Positions 10,339 through 21,760 of a stretch of DNA of 64,000 bases are shown in pieces. A model generated the notes under the pieces. It ran no database searches. It saw only the letters and a program-made list of their open reading frames with translations, and was not told the origin of the DNA. Each line of letters begins with the position of its first letter. Within the stretch, counting starts at the first letter, position 1. This stretch comes from Anaeramoeba flamelloides. Its lineage: Eukaryota; Metamonada; Anaeramoebidae. The translations under genes and the position numbers were made by a program. The stretch spans positions 8,246,001 through 8,310,000 of the forward strand of contig JANTQA010000029.1 of the NCBI GenBank assembly GCA_027625915.1. Direction: 5' to 3'.

Positions 10339-10531
10339 TTAATATTTGGTAATCATCTGGCAAGGATGTTGTGTGGGTTTTTGCAAAGTTATCCAACTCC
10401 TTTCTGCTTTCCTAAAATATTGAAAATGTTTTAACCCAAGAACACATTCTTTAAAGAACCTGTGAAGGTTCGGTTGTTTTAGAAGCTCTTTTATTTTAAC
10501 ACAATTTACAACACCACGATTGACTGAGATA
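10339..10531 (-). CDS. Probable terminal coding exon, possibly of the ankyrin gene
   Basis: A 64-codon open stretch ending in TAA has strongly protein-like composition, rich in Trp, Cys, His, Phe and Arg, unlike the surrounding A/T-rich sequence (includes RFFKECVLGLKHFQYFRKAE and SWITLQKPTQHPCQM). There is no ATG at its start, and it is preceded by AATAG or TCTCAG, either usable as a 3' splice site, so it reads as a last exon. The nearest upstream gene on this strand is the ankyrin gene, whose ORF appears to run into an intron at 13539. Joining would need an intron of about 3.0 kb. It lies between oppositely oriented TATCGCGATT clusters, so it might instead be a remnant of a mobile element ORF. 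Confidence 0.4.
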
Positions 10532-10799
10532 CTATTTATTTATATTTAGTTCTTATTGTTGTTGATCATAAAGGATCGATAGGTTTGACAACCAAATCAA
10601 AAGAAAATACAATAAAACTCTTGGATCTGATCCTTGATTCAATCAAGTATCTTTTTTTTTTTTTTTTAAAAGAATGACTTATAATCACGGATCTATTTTT
10701 TGATCAAAAAAATTTTTTTTTTAAAATATTGCTGATTATCCTTCAAAACTCATCAACTCTTATATCACCATTACTTTTTAATTGCGATATTTGGGCATT

Positions 10800-10945
10800 T
10801 ATCACGATTTTTGAATAATTATCACGATTTTATAGAATATCACGATTTGTTATATTATCGCGATTATTATTGAATATCGCGATTTTAAGATATATCGCGA
10901 TTTGATGAAAATTATCTTTATTTTTTAAAGAAAATATCGTGATTT
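10800..10945. repeat. Degenerate tandem array of TATCRCGATTT motifs
   Basis: Seven copies of TATC(A/G)CGATT start at about 10800, 10820, 10838, 10856, 10875, 10893 and (as TATCGTGATT) 10935. Spacing is 18-20 bases, with the last gap near double that. The core ATCGCGAT is palindromic. Spacers are not conserved, so the motif rather than the unit is maintained. Confidence 0.75.
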
Positions 10946-11475
10946 TTGAAACTTTCTCGTGAATTACGCATAGATATCATCAAAACCTCTAATATTTAAC
11001 TTTTTTCTGAAATTTTTAGTAACTTTGATAACCAATTATAATGAAAACAATTGTTTAAAATTTAAGAGAATAATCACCATAACTCAAAATGTGAAAAATT
11101 TAACTAATCATTTAAATGTAAATAAAAGATTTAAAAATATTTTAATAAAATATTTCAATTATACAAAACGAAATCATATTTTAAATCGATTACATATTTC
11201 AAAATTTCATTTTTACAAAATTTTACTAATCACATTAATAAAAAAATGAAAAAGTTAATGTTAACTAAATCATGATTAACACACAATTTCTTGAAAAAAT
11301 AAAAAATAAAAAATAAAAAATAAAAAATATTACTATAGATAAATATTTCATCGTCCCATATTTTACTAATTCATAAACCATTTGAAAGAAAGTATTTTTT
11401 TCGTGTTTAGTGAGTCTATTTTGAAATTGACTTGATCTTAAAAGGTAATCAAGAGGGACAAGTCCGTCAATCTAT

Positions 11476-11510
<35 letters not shown>

Positions 11511-11815
11511 TTAAAAACATTAAATTTAGAAGGTAAAAAAAAATAAGAATAAGAATAGGAATAGGAATAGGAATAATATATATATATAATTTATTTTTGA
11601 TTTGATTTGAATTATTAAAACATATAAACGAACCAAACTATTTTTTAAAAAATGATGAATCCTATTATAATGTTTTTGGAAGTGGTTTTATTGAATTTTA
11701 TCACATATTCTTATCAAAATAAATATTCAATTTTTCAATCAACATATATTTATAACTTTTTCTTTTTCATTTTTTTCTTTAGATCTTAATTCATTTGTGT
11801 TTCTTTTCTTTTTTT

Positions 11816-11878
<63 letters not shown>

Positions 11879-12681
11879 TTTTATTTTCCTTTTATTTTGT
11901 TTCTTTGTTTTTTCTTCTTCTTCTTTTTTTCAATTTTCTTTTCTTTTTAAAAATTCAATTTAAAAAAAAAGAAAAGATCATGTTAAAAAAAAGATCTTTG
12001 GAAAGACAAATAATCATTATGAAAATTCAGACTGTGTAATGTCTTTTAAAATGTAAGTCTATTTATCAGCAAAAAATATTCTTGAAAACTTTTTTTCATT
12101 GAAAGTTAAGATAATAAAAAATTCATAATGCTCATTTTAAAAATTGTAATTCACTTTTTTTTATTTTTTTGGTTTTATTTTTTTGAATTTTTAAAATATC
12201 AGTCTTTTATGTGTTTAGAAGGATTTAAAAGAGAAAAACAAATCAGATTAATCATTCGTTATTATTGAATACTAAAGAAAATATTTTTTTTTCAATTTAT
12301 TATTTTATGTGAGTAACAATTTTTGAAATAGAGTTTATTTTTGTGTTATCCTTTAAAATATTAATAATTGATTTTTCGAAGAAAAAAAAAAAAAAAGTTA
12401 ATTTAAACTTTTCTTGATATTCTTTAAATATTTTTTATAAAATGATATTAGACCCCATCATCCATTAAATTGAAATCTTGAAATTATTTGAAAGAAAAAA
12501 TAGTTATTATGGTTAAAGATTGTTCAATGTAAAAAATTCTTCTTCTATCAATATATTAATAAATAAAGAATTCAATAATAAAATAAAAGAGTGAAATAAA
12601 ATTAAACAAAATTCTTTCGTATTAAGAAAACATTTGTATACAAACAAACACACACACACAAACATATATATATATATATAA
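10946..12681. other. A/T-rich stretch with long poly(T) tracts (putative ankyrin-gene intron)
   Basis: Contains a (T)n run at about 11475-11508, an AGGAAT hexanucleotide run near 11545-11575, a TA run, and a very long T-rich tract at 11808-11878. The 74-codon frame at 11025 starts with TTG and has plain A/T-driven composition. The frame covering 11797-12039 is Phe-rich because of the T tract; its last 45 bases are discussed as a separate repeat. No gene is supported. Confidence 0.5.
11975..12022 (+). repeat. Short conserved segment shared with 27725-27775
   Basis: Bases around AAAAAAGATCTTTGGAAAGA followed by CAAATAATCAT recur in reverse complement at 27725-27775 (AAAGATCTTCGAAAAGACAA then ATAATTACC). 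Both are flanked on the same relative side by a long T/C-rich tract. The encoded peptides are similar too (KKRSLERQII versus KKRSSKRQII), so it may be a short exon, or simply a repeat. Confidence 0.45.
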
Positions 12682-13392
12682 AACTATTTTTCAGTCAAAG
12701 GGGTCCAGTTGTAATGGGTGAAATACATGTGTTTAAAGGGTTTGCATAGGTATTAGAAGAAAAAATTTATTTTGGAAATTTTCAAAATTTAAATCATTTT
12801 TTCACATTTTTTCACATTTTTGTACATTTTTTTTTTTTTTATATTTAAAATGTAATTCATTTGCAAAAATTTTTTTTATTACAAGATCAATAGTCGCTTG
12901 GTAAAAATGTGTTATTCTAAGGTTATTGAAACCATGGAAATGATTGTTGAGAAATCATATTGATTTCTATTGCAATTCTATTCTATATTGATCCTGATAT
13001 TTGTTTAATAAATGTGAAAATTTTTCACTTCATTTTCATTTCCTTTTTCAAATAGAGACCACAAATACCAACAAACTTCGCTGGGGACTTGGTTTCTAAA
13101 AGAAAAGTATGAAAAATGAAGTGAAAAATGTTTCTTATTTATTATTCAAATAACAGTAGAAGTTCAAAACGAACATTCTTGTTTTTTCTCATTATATCCT
13201 AAGAATTTGAGTTTTTCAATTTTTAGGAAATTTATTGATTAATTAGTTTTCTTTCAGACATATATCAACAATACTTTGTTGTGTATTATTCTGCTTATAT
13301 CTTATTGTTTCTTCAAAAGATCAATTATATAAAATAATTGATATTTGAAAAAAATGTTTTTTTTTTGCATTCCCTTTGACTGAAACAGAGTT
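12682..13392. mobile_element. Repeat family A, copy 2
   Basis: Full-length relative of 3172-3862, same orientation. Left end AACTATTTTTCAGTCAAAGG; right end, in reverse complement, AACTCTGTTTCAGTCAAAGG. Internal landmarks are shared (GAGACCACAAATACCAAC, AATAACAGTAGAAGTTCA). It sits within TATA-rich DNA, consistent with TA targeting. It lies just downstream of the ankyrin main exon, inside the proposed intron. Confidence 0.85.
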
Positions 13393-13474
13393 TATATATT
13401 GACTACTTTATATTGAAACCAAATCTGAAATCGAACCGATCAAAATCCTCAACGTTGATTAGTATATAGATAAC

Positions 13475-13487
<13 letters not shown>

Positions 13488-13508
<21 letters not shown>
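13488..13508. repeat. (AG)n dinucleotide run
   Basis: A pure AG run on the plus strand. Read on the minus strand it encodes the artificial Ser-Leu repeat at the end of the ankyrin ORF, which supports the view that this part is intronic. Confidence 0.85.
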
Positions 13509-13510
<2 letters not shown>

Positions 13511-13539
13511 GGAAAAAGAAAATTATGATAATAAATTAC

Positions 13540-16500
13540 ATCTTGTAGATAAGGTTTCACACCGTTTTGTAAAGCAGTTTTCAAAGCACCCAAATCAGTA
13601 TTTTGAGAGCATATAGTATGTAAAATATTTTGACCAAGATTATTTGTACCGCTATAATCGACCCCATGTTCGAAAAGGAAATCATTTAATGATTTAACAA
13701 TCTCAGTATCGGCGTACAAATCAAGTAAATATTGGAAATCTTGAAGAAAAATTGGAATTGCTGAGAACTGGTCTTTATTGTGTAAAAGATGGTGCAATAA
13801 GTCTATTGACGCATCAATTTTAAGTTTTTTTTTCACTGAAACTTCAAGCTTATCCAAATTGCCATTCTCGCTATAAAAATCCATAAGTTGTGAAAGATAG
13901 GAGAAAATGACTTCATCGCTTAATGTGGAACTGATCGGGTTCTTCTTTTCAGTTAAGCCATTATCGATTTTGTTTAAATTGTTATTAAAATTGCCTGTGT
14001 TGATTAATTTTATTCCCAAATTTTGGATGGATTGTATTAATTGCAAGCTAGGTAATTTCACCGACTTTGTCAAGAGTAATGTGGGGGAAAAAAAATAATT
14101 ATTTGTTTTATAGAAATCTGCACCATTTTTAATAAATAAAGAAAAAATTTTGATCCAAAATTTTGTAGAATAATCGGATTCAGGAATTAATGCACATAAT
14201 AAATGCAACGGTGTGTTGCCCTCAAGATTTTTTATATTGCTATCTGCGCCGGACTCCAGAATTAATTTTACAAAGTGATAAAGGAAATATTGACTATTAT
14301 TCGGTTTATCACGATCAAAGGAATTTATATTTTGGGATCGGTAACTAAAAGAGGTATAGTTCATTGGTTGTGGTTTCAAATGTGTGAAAAGTGAATGTAA
14401 AACAGTTTCACCCTTATTATTTTGCAAATTAAAATTGGCATTGCTTTTGGCAAATAATTGGAATATTTTCCAATAATTATAAGAATTCTTATGGTAAACG
14501 ACAAACGTATGTAAGCAGGTGTTGCCGTCGTTATTTTGTTTGTTCACATCGATTCCGTGCTTTATTAAAAGCTTTGTTGCCCTATATAAAACATCGGAAT
14601 TAATTGTCGTGCGCAAATTAAGCAGGGTATAAAGAGCATTTTCAGAATTGCGATTAACTAAATTAGCATCGATGCCGTCCTTTGCAAGTGTATATTCTAC
14701 CAAGTCCATCATTTTGTCATTGAAATCTTCGACATTTTTGCAACTCACTAAGAAGATTAAAGTTGGGGGGCACCCAGTTTCTAAATAATTTGGATCAACA
14801 GCATTATCCAAGAAAAATTTAAATATTTCTGCAAATTGGGACAGATTGAAATAATTATGATTATTTCCAAAACTAGGATTTCTTTGAAATCCTGGTAGCA
14901 TAAATTCTTTAATTAAGCCTCCTAAATAAACATTATATTTCTTCAAAAGAGTAAGTATTTCAATAATTGGGTGTATTCGGGACATTATCTTGAGTTCGGT
15001 TGGTCCTATTGTCCTACGTTCTTCAGGATCAAGATCTTGTAACAAGATTTCAAGGATTTTCCTGGTTTCTTGGCTTTTTTCAGTATCTATCCAAATCAAA
15101 TTATCAAATGAATCAAAACTAATATTGTTGTTTGGTTTTATTTTGGATCCATACTTGATTAACAAGAGCAATAATTTTGAAATCATTTCGCCATCATACT
15201 CGATGAGATCAGAATACCAATGAAAGCTGCGTATATATATTGAAACAATGATGTTACCCATTATGGTATGTCTCTTTCTAATTGTATGTCTCCAACTAAC
15301 GGCCACATTATACTCTCGAAGACTTCTTGCTTGCTTATCAATAAATTCCTTATCTAAATCACCATTTGGATCAATCCCATTTTGGAGACAATATTCAACC
15401 ATCTCCAGTATAGATTCATTCAGCCCATCTCGCGTCGAATAATAAAACAGATGTTCAGTTAATTCCGATTTTTTCAATTGGTTGATATCAAGTATTCCGT
15501 TTTTATAGAAAAACAGCATAAACCCGGAGCCAATATATTCAACTTGATGAATAGTAATTTTTTGTAATTCTCGGAAGGGTGGATAGAAAAATGAATATGG
15601 TTCTTCATTATGTTTTGGTTTTAAAAAATTTGGATATTTCTGCTTTATTGCATCATAGAGATACTCATCCTCCCCCTCCTCCTCTTCTTCTTCTTCTTCT
15701 TCTTCTTCTTCTTTTTCTTTTTCTTTTTCTTCTTCGTCGTCTTCTTTTTCTATTTCAATTTCTATTTTAATTTCTTTTTCATTTTCATTTTCTGGTTTTG
15801 ATTCGTCTTCTTTTTCATTTCCAATTGCTCTTTGCTTATAAAATGGTGAATTTTCAAATACTAACTGAATAGTTTTAAATGGTAAATTACGCTTTAAAAA
15901 AAGAATATAAAATTGTTCAAAAAATGATCTGCCACTTTTGTTGATATAATTTAATTTAGCACCATATTCGATGAAAATATGAATTAATTCCTGATTGACA
16001 AGATTTTCTTCGGCTAATAGCAAACACAATGGTGTGCTACCTTCATAATTTTCTAAATGGACATCTGCACCTTTATCTAAAAAAAATTTGAGCATTTTTG
16101 GTGAAATCTTTTTTTGGTATAAACACATATTATGTAAAATACTGTTGCCTTTGGCGTTTTGATAATTTATGTCGTAATCTAATTTTTCCCTTAATTGATC
16201 GAATAAATATTCAATGAATTCAAATTGAAGATCAGTGCTTATGGGTTTGGAAACAGGTTTGCAAACATGTGAAAAGGAGTTATAATTATTATTAAGTTGA
16301 ATATCAGTCTCTTGATTTGCAAACAGTAAATGTAAAATTGAATTGTCAGCTTTCATTAAGCTCGCTCCCTTTTCAATCAGCACCTTGACAGTTGCGAGAT
16401 TTGCCTTTCTTGGAAAAGTGAGCAAAAGCAAAAGTGGCTGGACACGATTATATTCCTTTGTAATGAACCATGGTTTCCATTCCAATAGAAACGAGATCAA

Positions 16501-16806
16501 TTTTGGGTCTGGATGATAAAGCAGTGCAGTCAAAAATAAGTCAGAACCAAAATAATTCAGGTTCGGGGATATTTGACTTTCGTTTTCTTTGAAAAAGTTC
16601 AAGATCGTAATCACTTTCTTAGTGCTGCTTGTAAGTACCAATTCTTTCACTGGTATACATCTTTCCTGATTATATAAATTACGAACGTGGGGTTTCAAAT
16701 ATAGAAAGATGTCTTTTGTTGCTTGATCAAATCTTCCTTCATCATACAGCTCGCACAATAGTCTAAATTCTTGAAAAAAATAGAATTGAGTTTTTGATTG
16801 CCTCAT
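13540..16806 (-). CDS. Large ankyrin-repeat protein (main exon)
   Basis: An ATG at 16806 opens 1,089 codons to a likely donor (GAT|GTAATT, GT at 13539-13538). The open frame continues to a TAA at 13459 but only through an (AG)n-encoded Ser-Leu run, so I end the exon at 13540. Ankyrin repeats are clear in several blocks. Examples are GNSILHNMC...MLKFFLDKGADVHLE, EGSTPLCLLL, NDGNTCLHTF, NNKGETVLHSLF and LEGNTPLHLLC with KLILESGADSNIKN, and near the end LGQNILHTIC. An acidic Glu/Lys run interrupts the protein at about residues 348-380, separating an N-terminal and a longer C-terminal repeat region. Ankyrin arrays are protein-binding scaffolds; the partner cannot be read from sequence. There is no signal peptide or membrane segment in the credible part. 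The gene probably continues in a downstream exon. Confidence 0.85.
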
Positions 16807-18208
16807 TTCAAAATAAAAAAATAAAATAATTAAGAGAAAAATGTTTTTAAAAATTATGTTATAGTAAGCCAGGTTTGGGTTTTGTTATTAAAATCTTTGT
16901 GGTTATTTAAAATATCAAAAAGATTCAAACCAGTTTTTTTTTTTCTCCTTTTACATTTTCTTAATGATTTTTTAGTTTAAAATAAACGTTAATGTTTTAC
17001 ACAAATAAATAGATATTTTTTTATCAGAAGTGATTTTTTGAAGTTGGTTGGCAGTTGCGATCACTCTTTTTTTTATGTTTGGCAATTATATGTCCAACTT
17101 TCTTGCGAAACAATTCTGCTTTTTTTTTAATTAACCCAAAACTTCCAATAAAAAACGCCAAAAATAATGATTATCTCTGATTTGTCTATTAAAAATTGAA
17201 ATAGAATTGTTGATAAACCCACCAACAAAGAAAAAAAATATTACTGTTCGTGAAAAAAGTGCAACATAGTTTTTTCCTTAAAATATTTAATAGAACATTG
17301 AAACCTGAAAACGTAAAGTAAAATCAATTAAAAGAAGAATCCATTTAACTTTAAATAATAATCCCTGACATTATTTTCCTTCAAACCAAAAAAATACAAT
17401 TGATCTCTACTTGATTTATCAAAATCGAAATTGTGGTTTTGGAGATCTCAAAAATAATTGTTTTGTTCAGCAACTTTTTAATAAATAATCAATCAAAGAA
17501 AAACTCGTTACTAAAATATAATATTGAAAAAACTGTTGTTGTGTTTTTTGCTCCATTTTGTCAATAGTCATTTCTGTTTACTTTTTGGAAATAGATTTTA
17601 CCTTTCATTTTTTGTTTACTTGAAGGATTATTGGAATTTTATGGTTAGTGAATACTATTTTTTCACCTAGTAACATATTTATAGACTTAAAAGAAATTTG
17701 ATCTCAGGGATCTTGCTAATATGAAAAATTTAGGTTTTTTTTGGAAAATTTTGAGTTGGGTAAAAAACAATTTTCCTTCATCAAATCCAAATTATTCTGA
17801 ACAAATTTTGAAGAAAAAAATTTCATGAGCAAAATGTCACTCCACTTTCTTTTGAAGTATGTTAGAGTGTAGCAAGAGAGCATAAATATACTTGAAAAGA
17901 AAGTGGAGTGAAATTTTCTTAATATCAAAAAAAATAGCTTTTTAGTTTTGCCTTGTTTTGTTCAAGAAATTCGAAAAGTTTTTGGATTAATAAATGATTT
18001 TCGAGCAAAATCTAAAAAAACCCAAAAAGTCCAAAAATAGCAATATTTTGACTTTTCCTCAATCCATTGTCTTTTAAAGCTTTTTTTCTGTTTTTTGTGG
18101 TATGTTATTTCAATCCCCTCAGAGCATAAAATTAGAATATTCCTTAAAGTTTCGAAAATAAATACTCTGTTGAACTTTTTTTAATTATTGGGTAATACCA
18201 AAGCATAT
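16807..18208. other. Intergenic upstream of the ankyrin gene
   Basis: The first few hundred bases should contain the ankyrin promoter. No gene is visible. The only outstanding structure is the hairpin at 17837-17911. The 70-codon minus frame at 17716-17928 runs through that hairpin and is not supported. Confidence 0.5.
17837..17911. repeat. Near-perfect 24-bp hairpin
   Basis: The arm TCACTCCACTTTCTTTTGAA plus GTAT pairs with ATAC plus TTGAAAAGAAAGTGGAGTGA, with one mismatch, around a loop of about 27 bases. It has unusually mixed base composition for this window. It could be the terminal repeat of a tiny MITE or a structured RNA. Confidence 0.75.
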
Positions 18209-18750
18209 AATACATTTTTCAGTCAAAAAGTCCCAATTTATGATGTGTGGATTACATGTGTTTAAATGGTTGAATGGATACTAGAAGAAAAAATCAATTT
18301 ACGGAAAATCTTTAAATTGAAATTATTTTTGAGATAAATTTTTGTTTTTTTTTCGATTTTTTTTTTAAACTTTAATTTATTTGCAAATTTTTTTTTTATT
18401 GCAAGATCTCAAGTCATGTGTAAAAACTTGTTATTCTAAGGTTATTGATAAAGTAAAAATTATTGTAGATAAATCATATTGATATCTATTGAAATTTTAT
18501 TTGATCTTGAATAGAAGATCAAAATGTAACAAAATTGTTGTTTTTCTCAATAGTGATACTAAGAAATTGAGTTTTTCTATTTTTAAGAAAATCTCTTGAT
18601 ATTAGTAAAATTTCAAGCAGATACATCAACTATTCTTGGGTGTTTATTATACTACTTATTTCTTATTTAATCTTCAAAGGTCATTCATAACAAAATATTT
18701 AATATTTGAAAAAAAGGTGTTTTTTAGATACCTTTAACTGAAACAAAGTT
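18209..18750. mobile_element. Repeat family A, copy 3 (shorter, diverged)
   Basis: Left end ATTTTTCAGTCAAAAAGTCC and right end TTTAACTGAAACAAAGTT are degraded versions of the family A ends. Internal strings such as ATTACATGTGTTTAAATGGT and TGTTATTCTAAGGTTATTGA match copies 1 and 2. The part containing GAGACCACAAATACC is missing, giving about 540 bases. Confidence 0.7.
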
Positions 18751-20120
18751 CATATTTAAGATTTTAAGGGAACAACAAACCTAATTTATTACCTTCTCAA
18801 AGCCAATAGAAAAACTTATTCCAATAAAGAATTTTAGTATATCCAAGGTTACAGTGAAATTTTTTCAATATCAAATTTGATCCTGATATCTAATCTTAAA
18901 AAGTCGAATCTAAGAATAATAAAGCTCATTTGGAAAAAAAAAAAATTCATAAATGAGCCAATATTCAAGAATTTTTTCTTATTTTCAAAAAATAAATTTT
19001 CAGATACCAAAATGACTGTAAACATTGAAAATTTGTTAAGAAACTACATAAAAAAATTACTCTTAAAAGAATGAATTTTTCAAAAAACAGAAGATTAATT
19101 TTCATGTAAGTTTATATATGAATTTTTTTTTAATATTAGTTTGATTATTCTTATATTCTTAGATTTAAAAATCTATATCAACATCAAAATTTGATATTGA
19201 AAAAATTTCACGGTAACCTTGGAAAATCTGTAAAAAAAAAATAAAAAAAAAAAAAAAGTTCATTAGTTTATAAAGAAAATAACTTTCTTATAAAATAATT
19301 TTAATAATGAGAGCAAATTAAATCTCTAAAAAGACCACTTTTCATTGACCCAAACAAGATCTATCAAATTTCTTAGAAATTGCTTGAACCTTAATAAAAG
19401 AAAAAAAATCAGAGAGAATTAGTTTATTAAGGGAATAGTTCTTATAAATATTTTATTTTTTTCCGATTTCTACAGAAATATTCCTTATCTAGAAATAAGT
19501 TTAATATTGATAATTAACAGGGTTTTCAAATCTAAGTAATTGTCAAAAAATTTTCTCAATCTCTATTAAATTTAGGTAAAAATATTTAATAGAGATTAGT
19601 CCCTTAAAAAAATCCCCATAAAAAGAATTGATTAATAAAGTACTTCATCTGATAAATTTAATCAAAAGTTTGAAATTATTTGGGTTCAATTCTGCCTTTT
19701 TTATATCGTGTAAACCAACTTTCGAACCATTTTTTCCACAAGAATGTACTTGTTTTACATTAATTTAAAAGTTTTCTTTGTATCTAGAACAATAAATTTA
19801 TTTATTCAGAGCTCATAAAAACATTTCCAAAACTAGAAAGTGATTTAATAAGTTAAAAACTGTTTTGTGTTTTTTTTTCTGTGAAAATATAACTATTGTG
19901 AAATATTTTTAGATTAATCGCTTAGTTTTCCGGTTAAAAAAAAGAAATTATGCATAAAAGCACCTTTGAAAGTGTTTTGTAATCACAGTATAATTTACAC
20001 ACTAACAATTGCTGTTTGAATAAATAGTGAAAATTCATAATCCAATACAATATAGATAATTTTCATCTCTACCATCAATGCCAAAATTTCATTTTTAGAA
20101 TTTCATAATTTCCATATGGG
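18751..20120. other. Intergenic, no feature recognised
   Basis: A/T-rich sequence. A 65-codon plus frame at 18877-19074 has Lys/Asn/Ile-biased composition, starts with a non-ATG codon or weak ATG, and has no family; I do not support it as a gene. Confidence 0.4.
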
Positions 20121-20124
20121 TGTT

Positions 20125-20910
20125 TGAAATATTCTCGAAAATACTGGAAAATCAAAAATATCCCAAAATTTTTAAACCACGAAAAAAAACTTTTAAAAGA
20201 ACTTCTTGATAACTCTAGTACCAAATATACCCAGATTAACGGTGAAATAACAATTTTACTTTCAGACAAAATATTTTTTTTTTGGAATTTTCTACTTTAA
20301 ACTACTCTAAAGAGGTTATGGTACCTTTTGAGTATATTTGAGTAATTGTTGATACTTATTAGGTTAAGTATATACTTATTAGGGAAAGTGTATAGGTATG
20401 TTAAGGTATTGGTATCAGTTGTGTTGGTATGTTTTGGTTAAACCAGTCCCTTTTATGGATGGGAAAGTTGAAATACGGTTTGGCTTGGGTCACCTTGGGT
20501 AGGGTAAAGGACTGTATTGCATGATTAGATATTACTCCGTATTGCTGGATTGTATTTAAGATTATATAATTAAGGGTAATGATAAACAATTAGAAATTTT
20601 CCTTACAAAGACATTTTCTACCATTTAGTTAATACCATTCCAAAATGATCAGAATTGTTACTTTCATCCAAGATACCAATTCTTTTCACATAAAATCGGT
20701 TAAATACCATTCGTTAAAATGTTAAATTTTTTTGAATTTTGATATTTTCAGTAAAAAAAAACTTGAAATTCAATCAAATTCCAAATTTACCATTAATACC
20801 TGAGTATATTGGCACTAGTGTTTCTTAGAAGTTGTTCAAAAAGTGTTTTTTCGTTATTAAAATTTTTTTTGGTATTTTCGATTTTCGGTTATTTTTGGGA
20901 ATATTTGATA
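20125..20910. mobile_element. Repeat family H: fold-back element with ~170-base inverted repeats and a GC-richer core
   Basis: Bases about 20125-20290 align with the reverse complement of about 20730-20910. Compare CGAAAAAAAACTTTTAAAAG with CGAAAAAACACTTTTTGAAC, then AACTCTAGTACCAAATATAC with AACACTAGTGCCAATATACT. The core at about 20330-20600 is distinctly richer in G/C, with TTGGTATCAGTTGTGTTGG and GGCTTGGGTCACCTTGGGT. The minus frame at 20401-20589 lies in that core. Arms are diverged, so the insertion is old. Confidence 0.6.
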
Positions 20911-21387
20911 GATTCTTTCCTGATCAAATCCAAAAAAGATAATAAATTCCTTGGGGTAACTGTCTATTTTTTTTAATTCTTATTTGACAAGTTTCTAGTG
21001 TTCTCAAATGTGAACTTACACTTGAAAACCCTGAAAAACCATTTTTTAGTAATTATTATTTTTTGATCTTTTCTTTATCCTTTTCATCGATAAAGTAAGA
21101 AAAAAGGTGTGAGTAAAACGGCCGAGATGACGAAAATGGATTTTTGTAATTTTTTTGTCAAATTTATCAGATTGAAAAATATTTTTGGGAAGTGGAAGTA
21201 AAATATGATTTATAATTGAACACTCCAAAGGGCGGAAAAGTTATCCTTAATATTTTTAAAAAACATAAGACAAGAAAATAACAACTGAAAAAAATTTTCA
21301 TTTTCAATATTAATAAAATTATTTTGGAATTGCTTTTTTTCAAAAAATATAATTACTATAATTGAAGAATCAAGCCTTTAAAATTAA

Positions 21388-21760
21388 TGCTCAACACCGA
21401 TTAGAACAATACCTAACCACATTAAAGTTGTTCAAAACACTATTCAACCATTACAAAAAACAAAAATAAAAATTATCTATTTTCCAAACTCTCGTAAAAC
21501 CTATATAAAAATCGATTGTTTTTCAAAAGAAGTAAATCTACTTTGTTTATCAAACAATTAACTGAATCATCAATGGAATCCTCACTGTATTGAACTTTAG
21601 GCAGGCTTATTACTGAATTCATAAAAAATTTGTTTCGTTCTCAAAAGGATTTGATACTTAAGTACAAGACATTAGTTGGCAATTTTCCGAATATTAAAAT
21701 TAATAAATCTTTTCGGTATTATTTTCATAACATGTTTTATTTTTTTTTAAGACTCTCCTG
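21388..21760 (+). pseudogene. Possible decayed coding sequence
   Basis: A 58-codon stop-free stretch without ATG (21388-21561; includes TIPNHIKVVQNTIQPLQKTK and IIYFPNSRKTYIKIDC) is followed in another frame by a further coding-like stretch broken by one stop (includes TEFIKNLFRSQKDLILKYKT). Composition is protein-like, but no family is recognised. It could also be exon pieces of an unseen gene. Confidence 0.3.

Noticed and set aside
11797-12039. Phe-rich ORF
   Set aside because: Almost entirely the translation of a long T tract; only the last 45 bases are of interest as a shared segment.
13459-13539. C-terminal Ser-Leu repeat extension of the ankyrin ORF
   Set aside because: Encoded by an (AG)n microsatellite directly after a good splice donor; most likely intron read-through.
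18877-19074. 65-codon plus-strand ORF
   Set aside because: Lys/Asn/Ile-biased, no family, no splice or promoter context.
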